64,000 nt of DNA from Utricularia gibba (Eukaryota > Streptophyta > Magnoliopsida > Lamiales > Lentibulariaceae). Position 1 is the first letter of the stretch, and the number at the start of each line of letters is the position of its first letter. The DNA lies in contig NEEC01000013.1 of assembly GCA_002189035.1 (NCBI GenBank), positions 1 to 64,000 on the forward strand, given 5' to 3'. This document shows positions 1 to 13,300 of the stretch, piece after piece. The translations under genes were made by a program, and so were the position numbers. Under the pieces are notes generated by a model. It saw nothing but the letters and a program-made list of their open reading frames with translations. It had not been told where the DNA came from and searched no databases.

Positions 1-678
1 CCATCCACAATCTGGGTAAAAGGCATCCGGAGGTCAGGCATTGGAATGTCGTAAAGGTAGAGTATGCATGTTGCAAGGCGTGACCTGCTTGCGAAGCAAT
101 ACCGATCCATTCCACGTTACCCGCTTCTTTGCAAGCCTGGAGGGAGAATGGAATTTTGCATCAGGAGTGGATGCCATGGGGGTCGAATTATAAGGGGAGG
201 TGTGCGTTTGTTCCGTGAGCTATGTGGATTCGAAGCACAAGTGCTGGGTGGTCGAGTTATGGACTTTGGGTTAGGAGTGGCTACACTCTGGATCCACGAC
301 GATATGTTCTTCGATGCTCTATGACTCATTTCTCATTCAATGATGTCCACTCAATAGTAGCTTACGTGGCTCGCAACGTATGTTTGATATAGATGACATC
401 CTTTAACCTGTATGGTCGAAGGTTTTCTCCTCCCAAACGTATAGCGGCATGCCCACTTTCGTGTCCAAATATTCAGGAGGTCGGGGTGGTAGCCATCTAA
501 CGGCTGGATAGCACATCCACATCGTATGTGCTCCGTAGAATGAATCCGAAAATGTTAATGTTTCCAACGCACGTTGTTGGAGATCGGGAAAGTACATGGA
601 GTGTCTTGGCCACATTCTAGTATTCATTGGATGCTGGCTGAGTTTGTTGCACAACAAAACACCCTCAAACGAGTAGCG

Positions 679-690
679 ATGGTGCACCAT
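679..690. other. 12-bp perfect palindrome in satellite unit
   Basis: ATGGTGCACCAT is a perfect palindrome and is kept in every unit. The diverged relative near 42934 reads GATGATGCACCA, so the palindrome is not strictly kept outside the array. It may be chance; it is listed as the most obvious dyad in the monomer. Confidence 0.6.
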
Positions 691-779
691 GATCCGCCAT
701 GGAGTGAACTCGTGACTCCTCTGCGTAAGTCTCACTTTGTTTCCATGGAAGATCATAAGGGAAAGCAATAGGAAAAACT

Positions 780-800
780 AAGAAGTAATCGTTGTGTTAC
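780..800 (+). other. Hypervariable spot of the satellite unit (first copy)
   Basis: Between the constant strings GGAAAAACTAAGAAGTA and GTTACAACCCTGC the unit is far more variable than elsewhere. It reads AATCGTTGT here, CTTGGTATCGTTG in several units, TGGTATCGTTGG, CTGGGATCGTTG, CTGGTATCGTTG, TTGGTATCGTTG, TGGGTCCGTTGG, and TGGGATCCTGTTGG in the last three units. Equivalent positions include about 2150, 3520, 7620, 11720, 18560, 21298, 24030 and 25403. The diverged relatives at 43050 and 53970 also have TGGGATCCTGTTGG, so that form is probably ancestral. Confidence 0.85.
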
Positions 801-1303
801 AACCCTGCATCATTGATCCTGATGTACCCCTTCGTATCGTTGGACGACACATCAGTGGTGAAGTACTTGGTTAGAGTCCATGGGTTGGACTTTACGGTCC
901 TATGGACGTGCGCATCAGTGCTGGTCTAATCTCCACGCATCCTCATATCTTTCAACGGCCGCGATAATAGACCAACGGTCTCCTTGTCCAGTCCATTCGC
1001 TAAGGAGTCCAGAACACCTGAAGGTAACGGCAAAGCTTGCGAGGCCCGTCCAGCAACGGAGAAAAGAAAGGAAGTAGTGCGCATGGATGTGAACGCCTAA
1101 AAGAGCGTGGGAGTTTGCACTAGAGACCATCAACCCGTTGAATCGTGTCGATGCTTGAGGGAAGACGACCACCCATTCATCTTTGTACGTTGCATCGGAC
1201 CTGGTTGAAAGTGAGGACGGAAAATTGGCTACACTCGTAAAGGTGCACGAGCAGTATGCTGAATCGGATGATGGTCAAGCCGTTAGCATACGGAAAACAC
1301 ACT

Positions 1304-1320
1304 CGCGTGTTGCGCACGCG
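1304..1320. other. Short GC-rich inverted repeat in satellite unit
   Basis: CGCGTG and CACGCG form a 6-bp stem around TTGCG. It recurs in nearly all units (one unit has a base deleted near 13625). Older relatives have weakened arms (CACGTG/CACACA near 42085; CGCGTG/CACACA near 50541), so the perfect stem is a feature of the homogenised array. Confidence 0.5.
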
Positions 1321-4300
1321 GCTTTAACGATTGCTTAACCGAGTGATCCTTCTCTATCTCCATCCACAATCTGGGTAAAAGGCATCCGGAGGTCAGGCAT
1401 TGGAATGTCGTAAGGTATGAAGTATGCATGTTGCAAGGCGTGACCTGCTTGCGAAGCAATACCGATCCATTCCACGTTACCCGCTTCTTTGCAAAGCCTG
1501 GAGGGAGAATGGAATTTTGCATCAGGAGTGGATGCCATGGGGGTCGAATTATAAGGGGACGTGTGCGTTTGTTCCGTGAGCTATGTGGATTCGAAGCACA
1601 AGTGCTGGGTGGTCGAGTTATGGACTTTGGGTTAGGAGTGGCTACACTCTGGATCCACGACCGATATGTTCTTCGATGCTCTATGACTCATTTCTCATTC
1701 AATGATGTCCACTCAATAGTAGCTTACGTGGCTCGCAACGTATGTTTGATATAGATGACATCCTTTAACCTGTATGGTCGAAGGTTTTCTCCTCCCAAAC
1801 GTATAGCGGCATGCCCACTTTCGTGTCCAAATATTCAGGAGGTCGGGGTGGTAGCCATCTAACGGCTGGATAGCACATCCACATCGTATGTGCTCCGTAG
1901 AATGAATCCGAAAATGTTAATGTTTCCAACGCACGTTGTTGGAGATCGGGAAAGTACATGGAGTGTCCTTGGCCACATTCTAGTATTCATTGGATGCTGG
2001 CTGAGTTTGTTGCACAACAAAACACCCTCAAACGAGTAGCGATGGTGCACCATGATCCGCCATGGAGTGAACTCGTGACTCCTCTGCGTAAGTCTCACTT
2101 TGTTTCCATGGAAGATCATAAGGGAAAGCAATAGGAAAAACTAAGAAGTACTTGGTATCGTTGGTGTTACAACCCTGCATCATTGATCCTGATGTACCCC
2201 CTTCGTATCGTTGGACGACACATCAGTGGTGAAGTACTTGGCTAGAGTCCATGGGTTGGACTTTACGGTCCTATGGACGTGCGCATCAGTGCTGGTCTAA
2301 TCTCCACGCATCCTCATATCTTTCAACGGCCGCGATAATAGACCAACGGTCTCCTTGTCCAGTCCATTCGCTAAGGAGTCCAGAACACCTGAAGGTAACG
2401 GCAAAGCTTGCGAGGCCCGTCCAGCAACGGAGAAAAGAAAGGAAGTAGTGCGCATGGATGTGAACGCCTAAAAGAGCGTGGGAGTTTGCACTAGAGACCA
2501 TCAACCCGTTGAATCGTGTCGATGCTTGAGGGAAGACGACCACCATTCATCTTTGTACGTTGCATCGGACCTGGTTGAAAGTGAGGACGGAAAATTGGCT
2601 ACACTCGTAAAGGTGCACGAGCAGTATGCTGAATCGGATGATGGTCAAGCCGTTAGCATACGGAAAACACACTCGCGTGTTGCGCACGCGGCTTTAACGA
2701 TTGCTTAACCGAGTGATCCTTCTCTATCTCCATCCACAATCTGGGTAAAAGGCATCCGGAGGTCAGGCATTGGAATGTCGTAAGGTATGAAGTATGCATG
2801 TTGCAAGGCGTGACCTGCTTGCGAAGCAATACCGATCCATTCCACGTTACCCGCTTCTTTGCAAAGCCTGGAGGGAGAATGGAATTTTGCATCAGGAGTG
2901 GATGCCATGGGGGTCGAATTATAAGGGGAGTGTGCGTTTGTTCCGTGAGCTATGTGGATTCGAAGCACAAGTGCTGGGTGGTCGAGTTATGGACTTTGGG
3001 TTAGGAGTGGCTACACTCTGGATCCACGACCGATATGTTCTTCGATGCTCTATGACTCATTTCTCATTCAATGATGTCCACTCAATAGTAGCTTACGTGG
3101 CTCGCAACGTATGTTTGATATAGATGACATCCTTTAACCTGTATGGTCGAAGGTTTTCTCCTCCCAAACGTATAGCGGCATGCCCACTTTCGTGTCCAAA
3201 TATTCAGGAGGTCGGGGTGGTAGCCATCTAACGGCTGGATAGCACATCCACATCGTATGTGCTCCGTAGAATGAATCCGAAAATGTTAATGTTTCCAACG
3301 CACGTTGTTGGAGATCGGGAAAGTACATGGAGTGTCCTTGGCCACATTCTAGTATTCATTGGATGCTGGCTGAGTTTGTTGCACAACAAAACACCCTCAA
3401 ACGAGTAGCGATGGTGCACCATGATCCGCCATGGAGTGAACTCGTGACTCCTCTGCGTAAGTCTCACTTTGTTTCCATGGAAGATCATAAGGGAAAGCAA
3501 TAGGAAAAACTAAGAAGTACTTGGTATCGTTGATGTTACAACCCTGCATCATTGATCCTGATGTACCCCCTTCGTATCGTTGGACGACACATCAGTGGTG
3601 AAGTACTTGGTAGAGTCCATGGGTTGGACTTTACGGTCCTATGGACGTGCGCATCAGTGCTGGTCTAATCTCCACGCATCCTCATATCTTTCAACGGCCG
3701 CGATAATAGACCAACGGTCTCCTTGTCCAGTCCATTCGCTAAGGAGTCCAGAACACCTGAAGGTAACGGCAAAGCTTGCGAGGCCCGTCCAGCAACGGAG
3801 AAAAGAAAGGAAGTAGTGCGCATGGATGTGAACGCCTAAAAGAGCGTGGGAGTTTGCACTAGAGACCATCAACCCGTTGAATCGTGTCGATGCTTGAGGG
3901 AAGACGACCACCCATTCATCTTTGTACGTTGCATCGGACCTGGTTGAAAGTGAGGACGGAAAATTGGCTACACTCGTAAAGGTGCACGAGCAGTATGCTG
4001 AATCGGATGATGGTCAAGCCGTTAGCATACGGAAAACACACTCGCGTGTTGCGCACGCGGCTTTAACGATTGCTTAACCGAGTGATCCCTTCTCTATCTC
4101 CATCCACAATCTGGGTAAAAGGCATCCGGAGGTCAGGCATTGGAATGTCGTAAGGTATGAAGTATGCATGTTGCAAGGCGTGACCTGCTTGCGAAGCAAT
4201 ACCGATCCATTCCACGTTACCGCTTCTTTGCAAAGCCTGGAGGGAGAATGGAATTTTGCATCAGGAGTGGATGCCATGGGGGTCGAATTATAAGGGGAGT

Positions 4301-7300
4301 GTGCGTTTGTTCCGTGAGCTATGTGGATTCGAAGCACAAGTGCTGGGTGGTCGAGTTATGGACTTTGGGTTAGGAGTGGCTACACTCTGGATCCACGACC
4401 GATATGTTCTTCGATGCTCTATGACTCATTTCTCATTCAATGATGTCCACTCAATAGTAGCTTACGTGGCTCGCAACGTATGTTTGATATAGATGACATC
4501 CTTTAACCTGTATGGTCGAAGGTTTTCTCCTCCCAAACGTATAGCGGCATGCCCACTTTCGTGTCCAAATATTCAGGAGGTCGGGGTGGTAGCCATCTAA
4601 CGGCTGGATAGCACATCCACATCGTATGTGCTCCGTAGAATGAATCCGAAAATGTTAATGTTTCCAACGCACGTTGTTGGAGATCGGGAAAGTACATGGA
4701 GTGTCCTTGGCCACATTCTAGTATTCATTGGATGCTGGCTGAGTTTGTTGCACAACAAAACACCCTCAAACGAGTAGCGATGGTGCACCATGATCCGCCA
4801 TGGAGTGAACTCGTGACTCCTCTGCGTAAGTCTCACTTTGTTTCCATGGAAGATCATAAGGGAAAGCAATAGGAAAAACTAAGAAGTACTTGGTATCGTT
4901 GATGTTACAACCCTGCATCATTGATCCTGATGTACCCCTTCGTATCGTTGGACGACACATCAGTGGTGAAGTACTTGGCTAGAGTCCATGGGTTGGACTT
5001 TACGGTCCTATGGACGTGCGCATCAGTGCTGGTCTAATCTCCACGCATCCTCATATCTTTCAACGGCCGCGATAATAGACCAACGGTCTCCTTGTCCAGT
5101 CCATTCGCTAAGGAGTCCAGAACACCTGAAGGTAACGGCAAAGCTTGCGAGGCCCGTCCAGCAACGGAGAAAAGAAAGGAAGTAGTGCGCATGGATGTGA
5201 ACGCCTAAAAGAGCGTGGGAGTTTGCACTAGAGACCATCAACCCGTTGAATCGTGTCGATGCTTGAGGGAAGACGACCACCCATTCATCTTTGTACGTTG
5301 CATCGGACCTGGTTGAAAGTGAGGACGGAAAATTGGCTACACTCGTAAAGGTGCACGAGCAGTATGCTGAATCGGATGATGGTCAAGCCGTTAGCATACG
5401 GAACACACTCGCGTGTTGCGCACGCGGCTTTAACGATTGCTTAACCGAGTGATCCCTTCTCTATCTCCATCCACAATCTGGGTAAAAGGCATCCGGAGGT
5501 CAGGCATTGGAATGTCGTAAGGTATGAAGTATGCATGTTGCAAGGCGTGACCTGCTTGCGAAGCAATACCGATCCATTCCACGTTACCCGCTTCTTTGCA
5601 AAGCCTGGAGGGAGAATGGAATTTTGCATCAGGAGTGGATGCCATGGGGGTCGAATTATAAGGGGAGGTGTGCGTTTGTTCCGTGAGCTATGTGGATTCG
5701 AAGCACAAGTGCTGGGTGGTCGAGTTATGGACTTTGGGTTAGGAGTGGCTACACTCTGGATCCACGACCGATATGTTCTTCGATGCTCTATGACTCATTT
5801 CTCATTCAATGATGTCCACTCAATAGTAGCTTACGTGGCTCGCAACGTATGTTTGATATAGATGACATCCTTTAACCTGTATGGTCGAAGGTTTTCTCCT
5901 CCCAAACGTATAGCGGCATGCCCACTTTCGTGTCCAAATATTCAGGAGGTCGGGGTGGTAGCCATCTAACGGCTGGATAGCACATCCACATCGTATGTGC
6001 TCCGTAGAATGAATCCGAAAATGTTAATGTTTCCAACGCACGTTGTTGGAGATCGGGAAAGTACATGGAGTGTCCTTGGCCACATTCTAGTATTCATTGG
6101 ATGCTGGCTGAGTTTGTTGCACAACAAAACACCCTCAAACGAGTAGCGATGGTGCACCATGATCCGCCATGGAGTGAACTCGTGACTCCTCTGCGTAAGT
6201 CTCACTTTGTTTCCATGGAAGATCATAAGGGAAAGCAATAGGAAAAACTAAGAAGTACTTGGTATCGTTGATGTTACAACCCTGCATCATTGATCCTGAT
6301 GTACCCCCTTCGTATCGTTGGACGACACATCAGTGGTGAAGTACTTGGTAGAGTCCATGGGTTGGACTTTACGGTCCTATGGACGTGCGCATCAGTGCTG
6401 GTCTAATCTCCACGCATCCTCATATCTTTCAACGGCCGCGATAATAGACCAACGGTCTCCTTGTCCAGTCCATTCGCTAAGGAGTCCAGAACACCTGAAG
6501 GTAACGGCAAAGCTTGCGAGGCCCGTCCAGCAACGGAGAAAAGAAAGGAAGTAGTGCGCATGGATGTGAACGCCTAAAAGAGCGTGGGAGTTTGCACTAG
6601 AGACCATCAACCGTTGAATCGTGTCGATGCTTGAGGGACGACCACCCATTCATCTTTGTACGTTGCATCGGACCTGGTTGAAAGTGAGGACGGAAAATTG
6701 GCTACACTCGTAAAGGTGCACGAGCAGTATGCTGAATCGGATGATGGTCAAGCCGTTAGCATACGGAAAACACACTCGCGTGTTGCGCACGCGGCTTTAA
6801 CGATTGCTTAACCGAGTGATCCCTTCTCTATCTCCATCCACAATCTGGGTAAAAGGCATCCGGAGGTCAGGCATTGGAATGTCGTAAGGTATGAAGTATG
6901 CATGTTGCAAGGCGTGACCTGCTTGCGAAGCAATACCGATCCATTCCACGTTACCCGCTTCTTTGCAAAGCCTGGAGGGAGAATGGAATTTTGCATCAGG
7001 AGTGGATGCCATGGGGGTCGAATTATAAGGGGAGTGTGCGTTTGTTCCGTGAGCTATGTGGATTCGAAGCACAAGTGCTGGGTGGTCGAGTTATGGACTT
7101 TGGGTTAGGAGTGGCTACACTCTGGATCCACGACCGATATGTTCTTCGATGCTCTATGACTCATTTCTCATTCAATGATGTCCACTCAATAGTAGCTTAC
7201 GTGGCTCGCAACGTATGTTTGATATAGATGACATCCTTTAACTGTATGGTCGAAGGTTTTCTCCTCCCAAACGTATAGCGGCATGCCCACTTTCGTGTCC

Positions 7301-10300
7301 AAATATTCAGGAGGTCGGGGTGGTAGCCATCTAACGGCTGGATAGCACATCCACATCGTATGTGCTCCGTAGAATGAATCCGAAAATGTTAATGTTTCCA
7401 ACGCACGTTGTTGGAGATCGGGAAAGTACATGGAGTGTCCTTGGCCACATTCTAGTATTCATTGGATGCTGGCTGAGTTTGTTGCACAACAAAACACCCT
7501 CAAACGAGTAGCGATGGTGCACCATGATCCGCCATGGAGTGAACTCGTGACTCCTCTGCGTAAGTCTCACTTTGTTTCCATGGAAGATCATAAGGGAAAG
7601 CAATAGGAAAAACTAAGAAGTATGGTATCGTTGGTGTTACAACCCTGCATCATTGATCCTGATGTACCCCTTCGTATCGTTGGACGACACATCAGTGGTG
7701 AAGTACTTGGCTAGAGTCCATGGGTTGGACTTACGGTCCTATGGACGTGCGCATCAGTGCTGGTCTAATCTCCACGCATCCTCATATCTTTCAACGGCCG
7801 CGATAATAGACCAACGGTCTCCTTGTCCAGTCCATTCGCTAAGGAGTCCAGAACACCTGAAGGTAACGGCAAAGCTTGCGAGGCCCGTCCAGCAACGGAG
7901 AAAGAAAGGAAGTAGTGCGCATGGATGTGAACGCCTAAAAGAGCGTGGGAGTTTGCACTAGAGACCATCAACCCGTTGAATCGTGTCGATGCTTGAGGGA
8001 AGACGACCACCCATTCATCTTTGTACGTTGCATCGGACCTGGTTGAAAGTGAGGACGGAAAATTGGCTACACTCGTAAAGGTGCACGAGCAGTATGCTGA
8101 ATCGGATGATGGTCAAGCCGTTAGCATACGGAAAACACACTCGCGTGTTGCGCACGCGGCTTTAACGATTGCTTAACCGAGTGATCCCTTCTCTATCCAT
8201 CCACAATCTGGGTAAAAGGCATCCGGAGGTCAGGCATTGGAATGTCGTAAGGTATGAAGTATGCATGTTGCAAGGCGTGACCTGCTTGCGAAGCAATACC
8301 GATCCATTCCACGTTACCCGCTTCTTTGCAAAGCCTGGAGGGAGAATGGAATTTTGCATCAGGAGTGGATGCCATGGGGGTCGAATTATAAGGGGAGTGT
8401 GCGTTTGTTCCGTGAGCTATGTGGATTCGAAGCACAAGTGCTGGGTGGTCGAGTTATGGACTTTGGGTTAGGAGTGGCTACACTCTGGATCCACGACCGA
8501 TATGTTCTTCGATGCTCTATGACTCATTTCTCATTCAATGATGTCCACTCAATAGTAGCTTACGTGGCTCGCAACGTATGTTTGATATAGATGACATCCT
8601 TTAACCTGTATGGTCGAAGGTTTTCTCCTCCCAAACGTATAGCGGCATGCCCACTTTCGTGTCCAAATATTCAGGAGGTCGGGGTGGTAGCCATCTAACG
8701 GCTGGATAGCACATCCACATCGTATGTGCTCCGTAGAATGAATCCGAAAATGTTAATGTTTCCAACGCACGTTGTTGGAGATCGGGAAAGTACATGGAGT
8801 GTCCTTGGCCACATTCTAGTATTCATTGGATGCTGGCTGAGTTTGTTGCACAACAAAACACCCTCAAACGAGTAGCGATGGTGCACCATGATCCGCCATG
8901 GAGTGAACTCGTGACTCCTCTGCGTAAGTCTCACTTTGTTTCCATGGAAGATCATAAGGGAAAGCAATAGGAAAAACTAAGAAGTACTTGGTATCGTTGG
9001 TGTTACAACCCTGCATCATTGATCCTGATGTACCCCCTTCGTATCGTTGGACGACACATCAGTGGTGAAGTACTTGGTTAGAGTCCATGGGTTGGACTTT
9101 ACGGTCCTATGGACGTGCGCATCAGTGCTGGTCTAATCTCCACGCATCCTCATATCTTTCAACGGCCGCGATAATAGACCAACGGTCTCCTTGTCCAGTC
9201 CATTCGCTAAGGAGTCCAGAACACCTGAAGGTAACGGCAAAGCTTGCGAGGCCCGTCCAGCAACGGAGAAAAGAAAGGAAGTAGTGCGCATGGATGTGAA
9301 CGCCTAAAAGAGCGTGGGAGTTTGCACTAGAGACCATCAACCCGTTGAATCGTGTCGATGCTTGAGGGAAGACGACCACCCATTCATCTTTGTACGTTGC
9401 ATCGGACCTGGTTGAAAGTGAGGACGGAAAATTGGCTACACTCGTAAAGGTGCACGAGCAGTATGCTGAATCGGATGATGGTCAAGCCGTTAGCATACGG
9501 AAAACACACTCGCGTGTTGCGCACGCGGCTTTAACGATTGCTTAACCGAGTGATCCCTTCTCTATCTCCATCCACAATCTGGGTAAAAGGCATCCGGAGG
9601 TCAGGCATTGGAATGTCGTAAGGTATGAAGTATGCATGTTGCAAGGCGTGACCTGCTTGCGAAGCAATACCGATCCATTCCACGTTACCCGCTTCTTTGC
9701 AAAGCCTGGAGGGAGAATGGAATTTTGCATCAGGAGTGGATGCCATGGGGGTCGAATTATAAGGGGAGGTGTGCGTTTGTTCCGTGAGCTATGTGGATTC
9801 GAAGCACAAGTGCTGGGTGGTCGAGTTATGGACTTTGGGTTAGGAGTGGCTACACTCTGGATCCACGACCGATATGTTCTTCGATGCTCTATGACTCATT
9901 TCTCATTCAATGATGTCCACTCAATAGTAGCTTACGTGGCTCGCAACGTATGTTTGATATAGATGACATCCTTTAACCTGTATGGTCGAAGGTTTTCTCC
10001 TCCCAAACGTATAGCGGCATGCCCACTTTCGTGTCCAAATATTCAGGAGGTCGGGGTGGTAGCCATCTAACGGCTGGATAGCACATCCACATCGTATGTG
10101 CTCCGTAGAATGAATCCGAAAATGTTAATGTTTCCAACGCACGTTGTTGGAGATCGGGAAAGTACATGGAGTGTCCTTGGCCACATTCTAGTATTCATTG
10201 GATGCTGGCTGAGTTTGTTGCACAACAAAACACCCTCAAACGAGTAGCGATGGTGCACCATGATCCGCCATGGAGTGAACTCGTGACTCCTCTGCGTAAG

Positions 10301-13300
10301 TCTCACTTTGTTTCCATGGAAGATCATAAGGGAAAGCAATAGGAAAAACTAAGAAGTATGGTATCGTTGGTGTTACAACCCTGCATCATTGATCCTGATG
10401 TACCCCTTCGTATCGTTGGACGACACATCAGTGGTGAAGTACTTGGTTAGAGTCCATGGGTTGGACTTTACGGTCCTATGGACGTGCGCATCAGTGCTGG
10501 TCTAATCTCCACGCATCCTCATATCTTTCAACGGCCGCGATAATAGACCAACGGTCTCCTTGTCCAGTCCATTCGCTAAGGAGTCCAGAACACCTGAAGG
10601 TAACGGCAAAGCTTGCGAGGCCCGTCCAGCAACGGAGAAAAGAAAGGAAGTAGTGCGCATGGATGTGAACGCCTAAAAGAGCGTGGGAGTTTGCACTAGA
10701 GACCATCAACCCGTTGAATCGTGTCGATGCTTGAGGGAAGACGACCACCCATTCATCTTTGTACGTTGCATCGGACCTGGTTGAAAGTGAGGACGGAAAA
10801 TTGGCTACACTCGTAAGGTGCACGAGCAGTATGCTCAATCGGATGATGGTCAAGCCGTTAGCATACGGAAAACACACTCGCGTGTTGCGCACGCGGCTTT
10901 AACGATTGCTTAACCGAGTGATCCCTTCTCTATCTCCATCCACAATCTGGGTAAAAGGCATCCGGAGGTCAGGCATTGGAATGTCGTAAGGTATGAAGTA
11001 TGCATGTTGCAAGGCGTGACCTGCTTGCGAAGCAATACCGATCCATTCCACGTTACCCGCTTCTTTGCAAAGCCTGGAGGGAGAATGGAATTTGCATCAG
11101 GAGTGGATGCCATGGGGGTCGAATTATAAGGGGAGGTGTGCGTTTGTTCCGTGAGCTATGTGGATTCGAAGCACAAGTGCTGGGTGGTCGAGTTATGGAC
11201 TTTGGGTTAGGAGTGGCTACACTCTGGATCCACGACGATATGTTCTTCGATGCTCTATGACTCATTTCTCATTCAATGATGTCCACTCAATAGTAGCTTA
11301 CGTGGCTCGCAACGTATGTTTGATATAGATGACATCCTTTAAACTGTATGGTCGAAGGTTTTCTCCTCCCAAACGTATAGCGGCATGCCACTTTCGTGTC
11401 CAAATATTCAGGAGGTCGGGGTGGTAGCCATCTAACGGCTGGATAGCACATCCACATCGTATGTGCTCCGTAGAATGAATCCGAAAATGTTAATGTTTCC
11501 AACGCACGTTGTTGGAGATCGGGAAAGTACATGGAGTGTCCTTGGCCACATTCTAGTATTCATTGGATGCTGGCTGAGTTTGTTGCACAACAAAACCCCT
11601 CAAACGAGTAGCGATGGTGCACCATGATCCGCCATGGAGTGAACTCGTGACTCCTCTGCGTAAGTCTCACTTTGTTTCCATGGAAGATCATAAGGGAAAG
11701 CAATAGGAAAAACTAAGAAGTACTGGGATCGTTGATGTTACAACCCTGCATCATTGATCCTGATGTACCCCCTTCGTATCGTTGGACGACACATCAGTGG
11801 TGAAGTACTTGGTTAGAGTCCATGGGTTGGACTTTACGGTCCTATGGACGTGCGCATCAGTGCTGGTCTAATCTCCACGCATCCTCATATCTTTCAACGG
11901 CCGCGATAATAGACCAACGGTCTCCTTGTCCAGTCCATTCGCTAAGGAGTCCAGAACACCTGAAGGTAACGGCAAAGCTTGCGAGGCCCGTCCAGCAACG
12001 GAGAAAAGAAAGGAAGTAGTGCGCATGGATGTGAACGCCCTAAAAGAGTGGGAGTTTGCACTAGAGACCATCAACCCGTTGAATCGTGTCGATGCTTGAG
12101 GGAAGACGACCACCCATTCATCTTTGTACGTTGCATCGGACCTGGTTGAAAGTGAGGACGGAAAATTGGCTACACTCGTAAGGTGCACGAGCAGTATGCT
12201 GAATCGGATGATGGTCAAGCCGTTAGCATACGGAAAACACACTCGCGTGTTGCGCACGCGGCTTTAACGATTGCTTAACCGAGTGATCCCTTCTCTATCT
12301 CCATCCACAATCTGGGTAAAAGGCATCCGGAGGTCAGGCATTGGAATGTCGTAAGGTATGAAGTATGCATGTTGCAAGGCGTGACCTGCTTGCGAAGCAA
12401 TACCGATCCATTCCACGTTACCCGCTTCTTTGCAAAGCCTGGAGGGAGAATGGAATTTTGCATCAGGAGTGGATGCCATGGGGGTCGAATTATAAGGGGA
12501 GTGTGCGTTTGTTCCGTGAGCTATGTGGATTCGAAGCACAAGTGCTGGGTGGTCGAGTTATGGACTTTGGGTTAGGAGTGGCTACACTCTGGATCCACGA
12601 CCGATATGTTCTTCGATGCTCTATGACTCATTTCTCATTCAATGATGTCCACTCAATAGTAGCTTACGTGGCTCGCAACGTATGTTTGATATAGATGACA
12701 TCCTTTAACCTGTATGGTCGAAGGTTTTCTCCTCCCAAACGTATAGCGGCATGCCCACTTTCGTGTCCAAATATTCAGGAGGTCGGGGTGGTAGCCATCT
12801 AACGGCTGGATAGCACATCCACATCGTATGTGCTCCGTAGAATGAATCCGAAAATGTTAATGTTTCCAACGCACGTTGTTGGAGATCGGGAAAGTACATG
12901 GAGTGTCCTTGGCCACATTCTAGTATTCATTGGATGCTGGCTGAGTTTGTTGCACAACAAAACACCTCAAACGAGTAGCGATGGTGCACCATGATCCGCC
13001 ATGGAGTGAACTCGTGACTCCTCTGCGTAAGTCTCACTTTGTTTCCATGGAAGATCATAAGGGAAAGCAATAGGAAAAACTAAGAAGTACTTGGATCGTT
13101 GATGTTACAACCCTGCATCATTGATCCTGATGTACCCCCTTCGTATCGTTGGACGACACATCAGTGGTGAAGTACTTGGTTAGAGTCCATGGGTTGGACT
13201 TACGGTCCTATGGACGTGCGCATCAGTGCTGGTCTAATCTCCACGCATCCTCATATCTTTCAACGGCCGCGATAATAGACCAACGGTCTCCTTGTCCAGT